Source of the DNA: Juglans regia
Lineage: Eukaryota > Streptophyta > Magnoliopsida > Fagales > Juglandaceae
Assembly: GCF_001411555.2 (NCBI RefSeq)
Contig: NC_049901.1
Coordinates: 31,747,838 to 31,811,837 of the forward strand
Length of the DNA stretch: 64,000 nucleotides
Direction of reading: 5' to 3'
A model generated the notes under the pieces. The model did no database searches and had not been told where the DNA came from. It saw only the letters and a list, made by a program, of their open reading frames with translations. Positions 1 to 12,231 of the stretch are shown here, one piece after another. Numbering within the stretch: position 1 is the stretch's first letter; each line of letters begins with the position of its first letter. A program made the translations under genes and the position numbers.

Positions 1-8
1 CCAACCTG

Positions 9-608
9 GTGGAAGCTTTCACCTCTTGTTCTTTGAATGACACTCAGGACTCCGACTGGTATACGGACACCGGTGCCACGGCGCACATGACTCATGACGT
101 TGCTCAATTGGACAATGCTGACACGTACTCTGGTAAGGACTGTGTTATTGTAGGTAATGGTGCCTCTCTCCCTATATCCCACACTGGTACCACCTCCCCC
201 ACCTCTTCTCTTACTTTAAAAGAGGTTTTAGTTGTGCCTGGCCTCACCAAAAATCTGATCTCCATTAGTAAACTTACGTCAGATTTTCCTTTCTCCATTA
301 CTTTCACTAATGATCATTTTATCATACAGAATCAAGTCACAAGAAGGGTGGTGGCACCCGAAAAATGTGAGAATGGACTCTATGTGCTTGAGCGTGGACA
401 TCGTTCTTTAGTTTCTGTTTTTTCCAATAATTGCCCTCGATCCTCTTTTGATGTTTGGCATGCTCAGCTGGGCCATGTGTCCTATTCTATTATTTCTCTT
501 TTGAATAAAAATCATCATTTATCTGTGACTTCTTTGCTTCCTAATCCTTCTGTTTGTTCTAGCTGTCAAATTGCAAAAAAGTCACTGACTTCCCTTACAA
601 CCAAATGA
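9..608 (+). pseudogene. copia protease and GAG-pre-integrase segment
   Basis: The translation opens with WYTDTGATAHMT, the aspartic protease active-site signature of copia polyproteins (catalytic Asp in DTGA). Further on, WHAQLGH followed by CSSCQIAK is the HHCC zinc-binding region that precedes the integrase core. The frame stops at 606-608, and the integrase continues in another frame from about 613, which fits a single-base indel. It is a fragment of one polyprotein, not an independent gene. Confidence 0.85.
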
Positions 609-612
609 AAAA

Positions 613-1623
613 CATGCTTCTCATGTGTTGGCTCTTATTCACTGTGATTTATGGGGTCCATCCCCTGTCAATTCCATCTCAGGTTTTAAATATTATGTGA
701 TATTTGTTGATGATTATTCTCGCTTTACATGGCTCTACCCTTTGAAATTAAAATCTGATTTATTTAGAACCTTTATTCAATTTCAAAAGCTTGTAGAAAA
801 TCAATTTTCCATTAAAATCAAAATATCTCAAAGTGATGGAGGCACTGAGTTTACCAATCACACTTTTCGAGATCACTTAATCAACTCCGGGATTCGTCAT
901 CAAATGTCATGTCCTCACACACCATCTCAAAATGGTCGTGCTGAGCGCAAACATCGTCACATAACTGAAACTGGTTTAGCGATGCTTTTTCACTCACATG
1001 TTCCACTCAAATTTTGGGTCGATGCTTTCAGCACTGCCACTTTCATGATTAACCAGTTACCCACGCCCACTCTTGATGGACTATCTCCATATGAAATTCT
1101 ATATGGTAAGACTCCAACTTATTCCAATTTTCATCCCTTTGGTTGTCTTGTATTTCCCTATTTACGCGATTATGCTACTCACAAACTTGCCCCTCGCAGT
1201 TGTTCATGTGTTTTTCTTGGTTACAGTGTGTCTCATCATGGATTTCGTTGCCTTGATCAATCTACTAATCAAGTTTTTATCTCCATGCATGATATTTTTT
1301 ATGAACTTAATTATCCTTTCAAGGGGAATCCATGTTCTGGGCCCTTACCTAATTCTCCCATTAGTGCATTTCTTGAGCCCACTACTAGCTCAGAGGCTCC
1401 ATTATCATCACAACCCAGTTCATTACCGCTTCCATGTGGACCTTGTTTAACTGACAACTCCATTAGTCTTGTGCCCTCTTCTGTTTTGCAAGATATTTCT
1501 ATTGAGCTGCCTGAGTCTTCTAATGGATTTACTTCCTTGCCTACTGATCCCGCTCCCACTGCAGAAGTCTCCTCCACACTAGCATTGGGCCCCCCGCCTC
1601 TTCTTGGCACTCACCCGATGTAA
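613..1623 (+). pseudogene. copia integrase core
   Basis: The translation runs HASHVLALIHCDLWGP and contains the three acidic catalytic positions of a retroviral-type integrase: Asp in HCDLWG, Asp in SQSDGGTEF, and Glu in NGRAERKH. FVDDYSRFTW is the usual copia integrase block. The C-terminal third is Pro/Ser-rich and poorly conserved, as is typical for the integrase-RT linker. The frame ends with TAA at 1621-1623, before the reverse transcriptase, where intact elements read on. Confidence 0.88.
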
Positions 1624-1689
1624 ACTCGGGCCAAGTCAAGAATCTTCAAGCCCAACCAAAGTTCTTATTTAAGTCAAGTTCCCAACTCT

Positions 1690-3290
1690 GGCCTATTACA
1701 TTCTTTGCTCACTATGCTGAACCCAAAGGCTTTAAGTCCGCTGCAAAACATCCAGGTTGGATTGCTGCCATGGATGAAGAGATTCGAGCTCTTCAAATGA
1801 ATCATACATGGGATCTAGTTCCGAGACCACCCAATAAAAATGTTGTGGGCTCTAAATGGGTCTTCCGTATTAAATATTTATCTGATGGCACCGTGGACCA
1901 TCTCAAAGCTCGTCTTGTTGCAAAGGGGTAAACTTAACAACCGGGTCTTGATTTCCATAACACTTTCAGCCCTGTTGTGAAGGCTTCTACCATTCGGGTC
2001 GTCCTCTCATTGGCTGTTTCTAATAATTGGCCTCTTCGCCAACTCGATGTCAAGAATGCCTTTCTCAATGGTTTTTTGCAGGAAGAAGTCTATATGGACC
2101 AGCCACCCAGCTATGTTGATTCCAAAAATCCTACATATGTATGTCGGCTTCGCCAAGCTCTCTATGGACTCAAGCAAGCCCCACGTGCTTGGCTTCATCG
2201 GTTCAGCTCCTTTCTCTTGGTTATGGGTTTTACTTGTAATCGTGCCGACTCATCTTTATTTGTGCTCTCCAGAGGTGCTGATTTAATTTATTTATTACTC
2301 TATGTTGATGATATTGTGCTCACTAGCAACAACTCATCTCTCCTTGATGGTTTCATTGGCAAATTGACCCATGAATTTGCAACCAAGGATCTCGGGTCCT
2401 TGAACTATTTTCTAGGTCTAGAAGCCCATCGAACCTTTGCTGGCCTTTTTCTCAGTCAAGCCAAGTACGCCCATGAAATACTCCTACGTGCCCAGCTACT
2501 TGATTCCAAATCGGTCAATACTCCAATGGTGGTCGCTCATCATCTATCGGCTGCTGGTCCCGATTTTGAGGATCCTTCTCTCTACCGATCACCACTTGTT
2601 GGAGCTCTTCAATATCTCACTATCACTCGTCCAGACATTGCTCATGTCGTCACTGCCGTTAGTCAGTACATGCATAAACCATTTGTCTCTAATTTTCAAG
2701 CAATTAAGCGAATTCTTCACTATGTTGAAGGAACTCTTCGGTTTGGACTGGTCTTTACTCCATCTGCTTCTCGAGAGATCCTTGCTTATTCTGACGCCGA
2801 TTGGGCTGGGTGTCTCGACACATGTCGATCAATCTCTGGCTATGCAATTTACTTGGGTGATAATCTTGTGTCTTGGATCTCTAAAAAGCAACCGACAGTG
2901 TCTTGCTCCAGTTGTGAATCGGAATATCGGGCATTAGCTCTCACAACCGCTGAAGTTATACATGATCTTCATGTGCCTACGGTCTCTTCTCCGGTAATGC
3001 TTTGTGATAATCAAAGTTCCATTTTTCTTGTTGTTAATCCGGTTTCTCACAAACGTTCTAAGCACATTGATTTGGATTATCATTTTGTGAGAGAACTGGT
3101 GGCTTCTGGAGAGCTGCACATTCGTTATGTCCCTACTAATTTCCAAGTTGCAGATGTGTTCACAAAGAGCCTCGGGCAAACTTGCCTTCATTTTTTTGCG
3201 ATCCAAGCTACACGTCTAAGATTCTCACCATATCACAATCACATGATTCTAGGCAATCCCTTGATTATAGCCTATAGCATAGATGGATAG
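1690..3290 (+). pseudogene. copia reverse transcriptase and RNase H
   Basis: RT begins around 1700 (AAMDEEIRALQMNHTWDLV, then VGSKWVFRIKYLSDG). It is broken by two in-frame stops at about 1929-1937, then runs open from 1977. Conserved blocks include [23 protein letters not shown] and the catalytic YVDD box at 2301-2312. RNase H follows, with [18 protein letters not shown] and [10 protein letters not shown] carrying the acidic active-site residues. The extreme C-terminus after DVFTKSLG is diverged. Confidence 0.9.
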
Positions 3291-4520
3291 TCTGACTCTA
3301 TTGTAAATCATCTAGCTGTCAAATTGTACATAATATTATATAAATACAATACGCATGCCACCAAGTAAAGTGCAGTGGTTTTTGTCTTTACCTTTTCACT
3401 TTTGAAGAAAAGTACATATGGGCTCTATGGCCCGTCTATAAGGTGCATATTTACATGTTTAAGTTTATGTCTTGTAACATGATTTAACTGAGGAAATGGT
3501 CATGGTTTGTTATATGTCATGTCCTTAAAAGTTTATTTATTTACGGGTATACAAGGTTATGGGTCACGGTTACTAGTTCGCATGCATTATGCGTGTTCGC
3601 AAGGATTACACGAGTTTGCACGGGTTATATGAGATTGATATGGCATGTATGATGGGTTAATGTGTCATGGGCTTGTAGATGTGATTTCGGTTAAAGATAC
3701 AATTTTAGGGTTTAATGAAATTACGGGTCATGTTCGAAGTATATGGTTCAAAAGTTACGTTACAGTTTGAAGAGTTTTAGGTTAATAAGTTGTATATGGT
3801 TAAATTTGTGGGCTTAGTGTTGAAAGAAAAGTGATGACAATTAGTTTATATATGTTCAGAGTTGATGTTAGGAATATTTTATGTTACTAAGTCGATATTT
3901 AAGGATTTACGGGTATTATTACCTTTAGGATTGACTACAAATTAAAGAAAAGAACATATATAGGTTAATATAAGTTTGACATAGAGTGTAACCCCGAGTT
4001 AATTGTACGTAATAACTAGAGTATTTTATTGTGGAGTTCCAGCTTTTAGAGGTTTTGGTATATGGGGATTTAGAGTGGGTAGAGACAACGGTGAGTTAGA
4101 GACTAGCTTTGAAGCCCAAGGAAAGACCCAAACTCTCATGGAAGCTCAAAACGAGACCCAAACAGTGACCTGCCCAAAAGACCTTACCCAGTTGCTAGGA
4201 TAAACACATACTAGCGTGACGTACGGAATAGATAATGCCACAAGTCCAGCCAACTTAACATCCTATAAATACCTCTCTTTCTCCTTCACAAATCACTTTC
4301 CAAGTTCTCAGCAATTTCACATCCTCTTCTTCTTCACATTCTCTTTCCCTTTCCGTCTTTGTGATATTGAGATTCGTGAATCTTAGCTCAACCTCACGAG
4401 GAAGAACAACATTTCTAGGATGTGGGAGTTGTGCCAAGTCACGGTTTTTAGACGCTGCTAGAACCTCGTTCATACGACGCTCATAGACCACTATTAAGGG
4501 TCGTTGACCACCACTTGAAC
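3291..4520. other. gene-free, AT-rich intergenic DNA
   Basis: No reading frame with recognisable protein similarity was seen. The sequence has short G/T-rich tracts and looks like decayed repeat DNA between the copia fragment and the next LTR-like element. Confidence 0.5.
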
Positions 4521-4992
4521 TGTAATGCCCCGGTCCCGCACAGGTTGGAGAATTACTTCCTAACACTTAAACTCACCTTTCAACAATATAAAAAATAGAC
4601 TCCAAATTCCCAATATCATATAGAAATTTTGATTCAAGCCACTATACTTAAATCATCTCACCCAAAGCCTCAAAATCTTGATCCTCAGCTGAACCATCAA
4701 AATATCTGAAAAATATTATGGAGATAAGGGATGAGTTATCAACAACTCAGTAAGCAGAGAGCATATACTAGCATGTAAACATGAGCATTTATAAAGTTCG
4801 ATATGCAGAACAAGACATTTACTTTCAGAATGCAGAAACAACATATTTTCTTTCAGAATGTATAAACAAAACTTGTTACAAAACATCGAAGAAAAATTTT
4901 CAGAAAAACAAACTTGTTCCTAAAAAGAAAGTCCTTTGGCATATCCAAACTAAAACATTATATTCATATCATCTCATAGCATCGCATCGGGA

Positions 4993-5298
4993 CAAATACC
5001 ATGTTTAACTCCCGTGGTAGGGTTATAAACCACCATTATACCCGTTGCTGGGCCGTATACCATGTTTCACCCCCGTGGTAGGGTTATAAACCACCATTAT
5101 ACCCGTGGCTGGGCCGTATACCATGTTTCACCCCCGTGGTAAGGTTATAAACCACCATTATACCCGTGGCTGGGCCGTATACCATGTTTCACCCCTGTGG
5201 TAGAGTTATAAACCACCATTATACCCGTGGCTGGGCCATATACCATGTTTCACCCCCGTGGTAAGGTTATAAACCACCATTATACCCGTGGTTGGGCT
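4993..5298. repeat. 61-bp tandem repeat, about 5 copies
   Basis: The motif GTATACCATGTTTCACCC recurs at 5055, 5116, 5177 and 5238, an exact 61-bp period, with a variant first copy at about 4995 and a partial last copy. Each unit also contains a CCGTGGTAGGGTTATAAACC block. Units differ at only a few positions. The array lies inside LTR-like element A. The related element B has a single copy of the unit at about 9840-9895 on the opposite strand. Confidence 0.95.
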
Positions 5299-6225
5299 TA
5301 ACAGAAACAGAATGAAACATCATCAGAACCAGATCACATTCAAATACAGAATCAGAACTTCATGCCAAGGTTTTCAGATGACACATCATATCAAAGCAAA
5401 ATACTAAATAGCTTCAGATCATTTCACATATTCGAAATAAACAGAATCCAAAACATCTTCATTTATTCATAGCAAAAACTTTTAGATTTTCATATTCGCT
5501 CCTTTTGCATAGTTCAGAAACAGAATGCGCAAAATTAGCTCATGTCTACACCAGTCATGACAGAAAATACTTGTTCTTATATAGAGTTTATGCATATGCA
5601 AAACAAACATTTGAGGTCCTTTCATATTTCTTTTCAAACAAACATGCATATTTTCAAAGTCAACCTCATTTCATTTCTTTTATGCAAAACTAGTATATGA
5701 ACCCCGCTTACATGGACAACTTAGCTTTTCAGAATTTTCCTCAAAAATGTCGAGTCGACTATAAATCGTCACCTATAAAAATAATCACATAATTTCCATA
5801 AGTTTTCAATCAATTACGGATTTCGATATTTAAGCCTAAGTTTCTAAAATAACCTATTTTAATTTCTCAAAACTTAAAACCCTCATAATCCCAAAATATA
5901 CCATCACTTCCTAAAAATTACCAATATCCACCATGACCAACGTCAAACTCAAAACACCAATATTTAAACCCAAAATAGCCAACAAATTTCATAGCATAAA
6001 CCAATCACACAAACAACTCCATCATCCAATCCAACCGACCCCTTTACTCCTCGGACTCAGTCCGGCACAACCAACCAATTAACAGTAAATATGAGTTAGC
6101 GCAGAAATACATTTAAATCTCAAAAGTTCTTTAGGAAAATACTTACAATGCTATAATATAATTTTTGAAAGATCACGGAAGTGCTAGAAGCGGCAACACA
6201 ATAACAAAACAGTACCAAATGCACT

Positions 6226-6745
6226 GTGGTCGTGGGTCTCAAAAACTCACTTTTGAACAGTGACAAACCAAGACCCAAGATTGCTAGGGTAGGGCTTAGG
6301 GATGTCAGTGAAACTAGTGATGGTGGTGGTTGGCCGTGGGTGGCAGCGTGGGCGGCAGTTGAAGGCCAAAATGCTCAAATCAGAGATGGAGATAGATGGG
6401 CTTCACCGGTGACAGATCGGAGCCAAGGATGGGTGCATTAGGTAGCTAGGAGGTCGAGGATGAAGTGGTTAAGAAATGGTGGCCGGAGGTGGAGTGACGG
6501 CGGCGCGTGAGCGAAGAGAAGGCCGCGGCTTTAAGCTGCTTGTGGAGGAGAACAGCGGCGAGTTAGGGGCTGAGATTGGAGGGTGGTGGTCGCCAGCCGA
6601 TGGGGAAGTGAATGGGCTAGGCGGTGACGGTCACGGCGGCACGCGGCAGTGGCTGGGTGGAGAGGAGAAAAGCACACAGGGAGCGAGAGGGAGGGGGCAT
6701 CGCGCGGGAAAGCAGGGGAGAAGAAAAAAAATGAGGAGAAAATAA
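6226..6745. other. GC-rich segment inside element A
   Basis: GC-rich, purine-biased sequence with short overlapping open frames on both strands but no recognisable protein. Elements B (about 8100-8650) and C (about 21590-22330) have a comparable GC-rich block, which suggests it is a structural part of this LTR family rather than a gene. Confidence 0.5.
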
Positions 6746-7118
6746 AAAGAGGAAGAAAAGAAAAAGAGGAAAAGAAAAAGTGAGGGAAAGAAATGAGATC
6801 CAATCCTCACATCTTGGGTCACAAAAATGATCCAACGGAAACGACTTCAAAACAAGTAAAATAAAATAATTCAAACGTAGTGATTAAAATGAAAATAAAT
6901 AATTAAACCCAACAATAAATTAATTTAAAATAAAGAGAAATTTAAATGCATAACAATTATTAATATTAAGGAAACATCTCAAATTTAATTTTCACAAATT
7001 AAAAAAATCATAAAAATAAACCCACTAAAATCTGAAAATTTAAAACAAGAGAATCAATTTTTAAATTAATAACAAATAATCCTTCAACTAAAAATACACT
7101 AAAATACGGGGTGTTACA

Positions 7119-7813
7119 GGACCAACCAAACAAGGAAACGAAGGAAGAAAGACCATAACCCCCTACAATCATGCACACTATCGTTAGTAAGTTTCTGGTA
7201 ACCTTTCAGAAACTTATATTCTTTCCTTTTACATACAAACCTGTAGATAGGCTTAAGGACCTAGGGTCAAGAGGTCGATAGAAGTGTGAAACAGGAAAAG
7301 CTGGTGTAAGGGGTAAGGATAAGGGCAGCGTTATAAGGATAGGCAACCTAGGCTTAGAGAAATGTAAGTATCGGGTTTTGGGTGAGTGAAAAGATAGGTG
7401 AAGAAGGCGAGGAAAGAGTTAGACAACGAAAGGTGAGGAAAGATTCAATTAAAGGAGAGACAAAAGTATTAGGCGAGCAATGTGTGCAGGGTGAGGAAAG
7501 GGTAATGACCAAGGAACTTAGGTATCTTGAGACACTATCTTAAGCATGTTGTGAGGACCTCGCTTGTTCGAAGGTAGGAACTCCCCGTGAGTGGGAAAAC
7601 ACGACCGGAAGAGAGACAAAATTAAAGGCAATACTAAAGTGCTGGCGGGCAAATAAGAACCAGAACTAAGCGAGTTGGAACACCAAGAGAGCAATTGGAA
7701 GGCATGCAAAGTCATAGGATGGGGAGAGCGAATGAGTAAGTCAAACGTCACCATGGACGAGCAACAAACAAGGTGACCAAGGAGATGACTGTTCTACGTC
7801 AGATGAGTGAAGG
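7119..7813. other. gene-free spacer between LTR-like elements A and B
   Basis: Purine-rich sequence with scattered GCGAGC-type motifs, also seen after 10546 and near 36.6, 41.1 and 45.6 kb. No protein-coding feature is supported. It may be remains of an older repeat into which element B inserted. Confidence 0.4.
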
Positions 7814-10545
7814 TGTAAGACCCAGCCCACTACCAGGCCCAAGCCCGTGGAAAACGCTTCCAGAGTTCACGTCGCTTGGGTTCACGCCATATTTCCTCTT
7901 TCATGCACGTCCATCCGTTCCTCCTCTTTAGGTTTTATCTGTTTTCCATTTATAGTCTATATATATGTTATGCTTTTCTCAACCCTAAATTCATTGCCGC
8001 TGCCCTCTCATTCATGCCTTAGCCATCCAAACGCTTCTGAACATCCACTCCCCTCTGTGAACCTTAGTCCAAAACCGCACCACCACGCAACAAGCCATCG
8101 TGTCTTCGTAAAACACCAAACCGAAGGGCTCGGTTTGCACCTAGTAAACCGCCACCCCAAACCATTCGGTCATCACTCTCCACTGTGAAACTCAGTCCAA
8201 ACCTCACCACCATGCCCAGCCACGTGGAGCTGCCACCCAACGCCCGTAGCCTTTGTTGCAAGCCCCAAAATACTCTATTTTAGTTGTCTAAAACAGAGCA
8301 GCGTCCAAGCCACTACAGTCACTCTCCATCGAGAGCTCCACCGCGTTGTGCCCCCACAGAAACTGTTGGCGAGGACTTCCCATCACCCCAGTCCGCCGCA
8401 CACTGCCTCAGTCCCCCGGTAAGCTCACACCATTTCTAGTTGGTTGGTTCTTCCCACTCGATCTCTCCCTCATTTTTCTCTCACCGTGCGTCTCTCTCTC
8501 ACTCTCACCATCCAGTGTAGGTAACCCCACCGCCGTACACCTCCGTTGCACTCCAGTCGCACCACCGCAGCTCCTCCAGCTAGCCCACCACGCTTTGCCC
8601 CTCCACTCATACACACGGTTTGGTCGTAGCTCCTACGTTTCCTCTATTTGCTTCCTTGTCATTTTGTTAACTTTAAATTGATGTGTATATATATATATAT
8701 ATATATATGTTTATATAGATATTCAAAAGCCCTTGTATAGTCGGTCTAATAAAAAAAAAGTTTCATTATTATCTACAAGTTACAAGTTTCATCACTGTGT
8801 TTTAAACCTTTAATATGTATTTGTAAATTCTAAGTTTCCATATTTACAAAAATGATTTTTGGTAAGTTAAAATTTATTTTTAGTAAAGCTTCTTTTAAAG
8901 GAAAACGATAACATGGTAATTTATTATGATCTAGTTTATTAAATAATTGTTGTTATATAATTTAAAATATTTTGGTGTGATTATTCTATTTAGTATTAAA
9001 TTTGATATTTTGATTCTTCAATAGTAAATAAGTTAGAATTTAATATTTTAGTCAAAGGTCAAGTTGGATACTGAAGGGTTTGAGAAGTGATGATATTTTA
9101 GAGATTGGAAATTTAAGTTTTTGAGGAATTAAAATTGGTTATTCCAATATTTTTAGACTTAAATATTGAAGTACGTGATCGACTGAAAATTTACGAAAAT
9201 TATGTGATTATTTTTATAGGTGACGATTTATAGTCAACTCGACATTTTTTTAAAAAACTCTGAAAAAGCTAAGTCGTCCAAGTAAGCAGGGTTCCTATGC
9301 TAGATTTGCATAAAAAGAAATGAACTGAGGTTAGTTTCTAAAAAAATGTGCGTGTTGTTTTAAAAAATAAAAAGTGAAAAACAACCTCAGTATACATTTT
9401 GCATTCACTCATGAGATACGTATGAAAGAGGACAAAAATGTTTTTACATTAAATATGTAGACATGAGCAATATTTGACATGTTTCTAAAATGTGCAAAAG
9501 AGCGAATACGATATCTGTGAATTTTTGTACATAAGATATGAAAATGATTTGGGTTTGTTTTATGATCAAATGGAAATGATATGAATATGTTTCGCACCTG
9601 CTTTGATATGATATGGATATGATAAACCTTTAGCAAACTTATCTGTTCTGAATCTGATTCTGAATATGGTTCTGATATGATGATACTGGTTCATGTGATA
9701 TGATTGGTACCAACATGATATGATATGATATGAGTGCACCCACTTTGAAAATAAAGTGGTCTTTTTACGTGTTCTTTCATGTGTGCACACTCGGGACTCC
9801 GAGATTGAAAAAATGGAAGTTCACCATATGACACTGCCTGGTTTGGCCACTGGGGATAGCACAACCCTACCACAGGGGTTAAACATGGTATATGATATGA
9901 TACGATATAATATGATAAGATGAAGATGTTCAGTTATGTTATGCCAAAGCGTTTTTTTTAATATGAAACGGATCTTTAAATATGAATAATTGATTTTGAG
10001 TATGAAAAAATTGAAAAGTCACTCTGATTTTCTGATAACACGTTTTCCTGAGATCTGCATATAAAAATAAAATGTTTTGTTTCTGCATACTGAACTTTCT
10101 GAAAATGCTCATGTTTACATACTAGTATATATTCTCTGTTTACTAAGTTGTTAATAACTCACCCCTTATCTTCTTATATTTTCAGATGACATTGATTGCC
10201 CAGCTGGGGGTCAGGATTAGAAATTGGAGCTTGTCTAGATATGGATAGAAGGTCGAGTTCCATTATTAGTAAAAGGGTATAACTTGAGTAATTGAAGTAC
10301 TTTGAGTGAACCTATTGAGATTTAAAGATGTATCGTTTTGTTTTATTGAGATTATTGGAAAATTGTGGACCCCTTTGATTTATGTTATTTTGTAATGACG
10401 ACTTATGGAGTTTTTTTTGTGGGTATTTGGATAATATGAGATTGTGTGCTATTTATGAAATCTTTAGAGTTTTAGGTGCTCGGAGAGACAAGTTGGTAAG
10501 TGACATGTAGTAATTCTCCGACCCTTCCGGGTATAGGGCATTACA
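7814..10545 (+). mobile_element. solo-LTR-like element B (TG...CA, plus strand)
   Basis: It starts TGTAAGACCCAGCCC and ends GGGCATTACA. The flanking 5-mers are GAAGG (7809-7813) and TAAGG (10546-10550), a target duplication with one mismatch. A TATA-like stretch lies at about 7951-7967, which fits a promoter-bearing LTR on the plus strand. It is homologous to element A in inverted orientation but carries only one copy of the 61-bp unit. There is no coding capacity. The most likely reading is a solo LTR of a long-LTR Ty3/gypsy family; a LARD cannot be excluded. Confidence 0.65.
8682..8709. repeat. (TA)n microsatellite
   Basis: Uninterrupted alternating T and A of about 26 bases inside element B, a likely length-variable site. 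Confidence 0.9.
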
Positions 10546-11841
10546 TAAGGGCACGCTAATGATAACCAAGGTGGGAAAATCTGGAAGAAACAAAGATATT
10601 CAGACGAGCAATAGGTAAGCAACTACACGAGCGAGCAATGCGTATCACGAAAGTAGTTCAGGGCGAGTAACAGATACTGTAGTGCGAGAACTGGAGTACC
10701 CATAGATAGCATAAGAGTGCTCAAAAAGTAGTGGATAACTTAACATTTCATGTACTCCAATGATGACGTTCCTACCAGAACACGCATGGGAGAAGAGGAG
10801 TACGGACTTGAATACCATGCGTCTGACCCCGCAACTGAGCTTAACGCCATGTGGGCGATTTTCATAAGCGGCAGGCAGAGCTTCTATTTCCAAGGCAAAC
10901 TGCAGAGATGTGCAAGACTTTTTCACTCAATCAATTAAACCCCTACCAAGCTTCAATCCAGCGTACACTTAGACGATCGAGATTCGCAAACTTTATCAAG
11001 CAATCAGAGACGAGGGTTGTTAGACCTGTAATGGATAGTGTGGAGCCCCCAGCCCCCAATTTGTTCATTATGAGGAAACGTGGTGCTCGGGATGCTAGAC
11101 CACATCCCTTACATTTGTGGAAATCTTGTGTGCTCGTGTGCCCAACACGTGTGTATTGAAGTCATAACGGAATACGTAAAGGGTATTAGCCGGAGATTAA
11201 CACTAGTTGCGATGACCAACAGAAAATTAGATCAAACGTACTTGCAAAGTACTAAAGACCATTGATCTAATAGGAAGTCAAAGGAAAAACATGGATTAAA
11301 CTAGTTCACAAACTTTCTTTTATGGCAAATCATCTTCATAGGAATTCGAGGCATTAAATAATTTTTAGAAGAACTTAGAATCATAATTTGCCTAATTGGA
11401 TGATACCATTGTCTTCGTTAGAATTTTTATAAATTCTTTGTCCAATAGAAATTTTTGAAGTGATGTGGCACCAAGTTGGGCAATGAGCATGTGACACATG
11501 GCATGTAGGATTGCCAAGTCACCATTCAGGTTCTTACCCCCCAATGGACTCCACGCACATGAGACATGGAGCTCGGCCAACACACTCACATTTTTGCTTT
11601 ATAAACAACACATTTTTCATCATCAAGCACACAATTGTCACAAGCCATACTACACTTGTCAATAAAGCTTGAGAAAAGAGAGGGAAGGGGCGATAATACC
11701 AACCACGAACCCTCATTGTGCCTTCATTTCCGTCTTCTTCAAGTGAGATGCTTCTTGTGTTTCTCTCATTTCACTCACACAAACACCTAAACACCAATTT
11801 AGCTAGTAAAACCGATTGAGAGAAAAATCAAGGTTGGAGTA
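10546..11841. other. gene-free DNA between element B and copia element 2
   Basis: No convincing protein is encoded; open frames are under 105 codons and overlap on both strands. A TATA-like CTTTATAAAC lies near 11599, followed by pyrimidine-rich sequence, and this stretch continues on the far side of copia element 2 at 24768. It could be part of an older repeat that served as insertion target. Confidence 0.4.
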
Positions 11842-12217
11842 TGTTGGTAGTGGGTAAATCCCATGACCAAGTTGTGTCCACATGGGTGGAGAAGTTATTT
11901 ATTAACTCCCCACTATCACAACTTTAGGGAAGTTAATTAACTTCCATGTGTGAAAACTCTTTAAATAAGAATCTATGTACATTAAATGTGGTGAGTGAAA
12001 AAGTCTAGTAAAAAGATTAAATCTCTCTCTTCATTTTCCTGGAGAAACTATCTAGATCTCTTGATCTTGAAGTGTGAAATCTTCTAGAAGACTCTGGTAG
12101 CCTACTAAGCGACGTAGAAGTGCAAACAATAAAGTGACATGGGTTGTAAAACGAGTAAAGATCCAACCTTGTGAGAATTTCGCTCCTTGAGGTAATTCGA
12201 TTTAACCTTATTTAACA
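11842..12217 (+). repeat. 5' LTR of copia element 2
   Basis: Starts TGTTGGTAGTGGGTAAATCC and ends TTATTTAACA. It is followed after one base by the primer-binding site. It aligns along its length with 24374-24767, with many substitutions and small indels. Confidence 0.95.
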
Positions 12218-12218
12218 T

Positions 12219-12231
12219 TGGTATCAAAGCC
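12219..12231 (+). other. primer-binding site (initiator tRNA-Met)
   Basis: TGGTATCAAAGCC directly follows the 5' LTR and matches, with one change, the TGGTATCAGAGC complement of the plant initiator Met-tRNA 3' end used by most copia elements. Confidence 0.9.

Larger units (their letters stand above)
1..3290 (+). mobile_element. Ty1/copia retrotransposon fragment (pol), left end cut by window
   Basis: The domain order protease, HHCC/integrase, reverse transcriptase, RNase H is the Ty1/copia order. The copy begins inside the polyprotein at the window edge, so gag and the 5' LTR are not visible. The reading frame changes near 606-613 and again between 1621 and about 1690, and two stop codons lie at about 1929-1937, so the copy is dead. 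No 3' LTR could be recognised after 3290; the TATA-like AT-rich stretch around 3330-3350 might belong to one, but I see no matching partner. Confidence 0.93.
4521..7118 (-). mobile_element. solo-LTR-like element A (TG...CA, minus strand)
   Basis: On the minus strand the element starts TGTAACACCCCGTATTTT at 7118 and ends GGGGCATTACA at 4521. These are termini I associate with LTRs of long-LTR Ty3/gypsy elements. No coding domain lies inside. Several blocks are homologous, in inverted orientation, to element B at 7814-10545: for example 4728-4790 matches the complement of about 10080-10170, and 5690-5850 matches the complement of about 9150-9310. The flanks TGAAC and GGACC do not give a clean 5-bp duplication. 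A non-autonomous LARD-like element is the alternative. Confidence 0.6.

Noticed and set aside
4993..5298. CRISPR-like array
   Set aside because: The repeats are contiguous 61-bp tandem units without unique spacers, in a plant LTR-like element.
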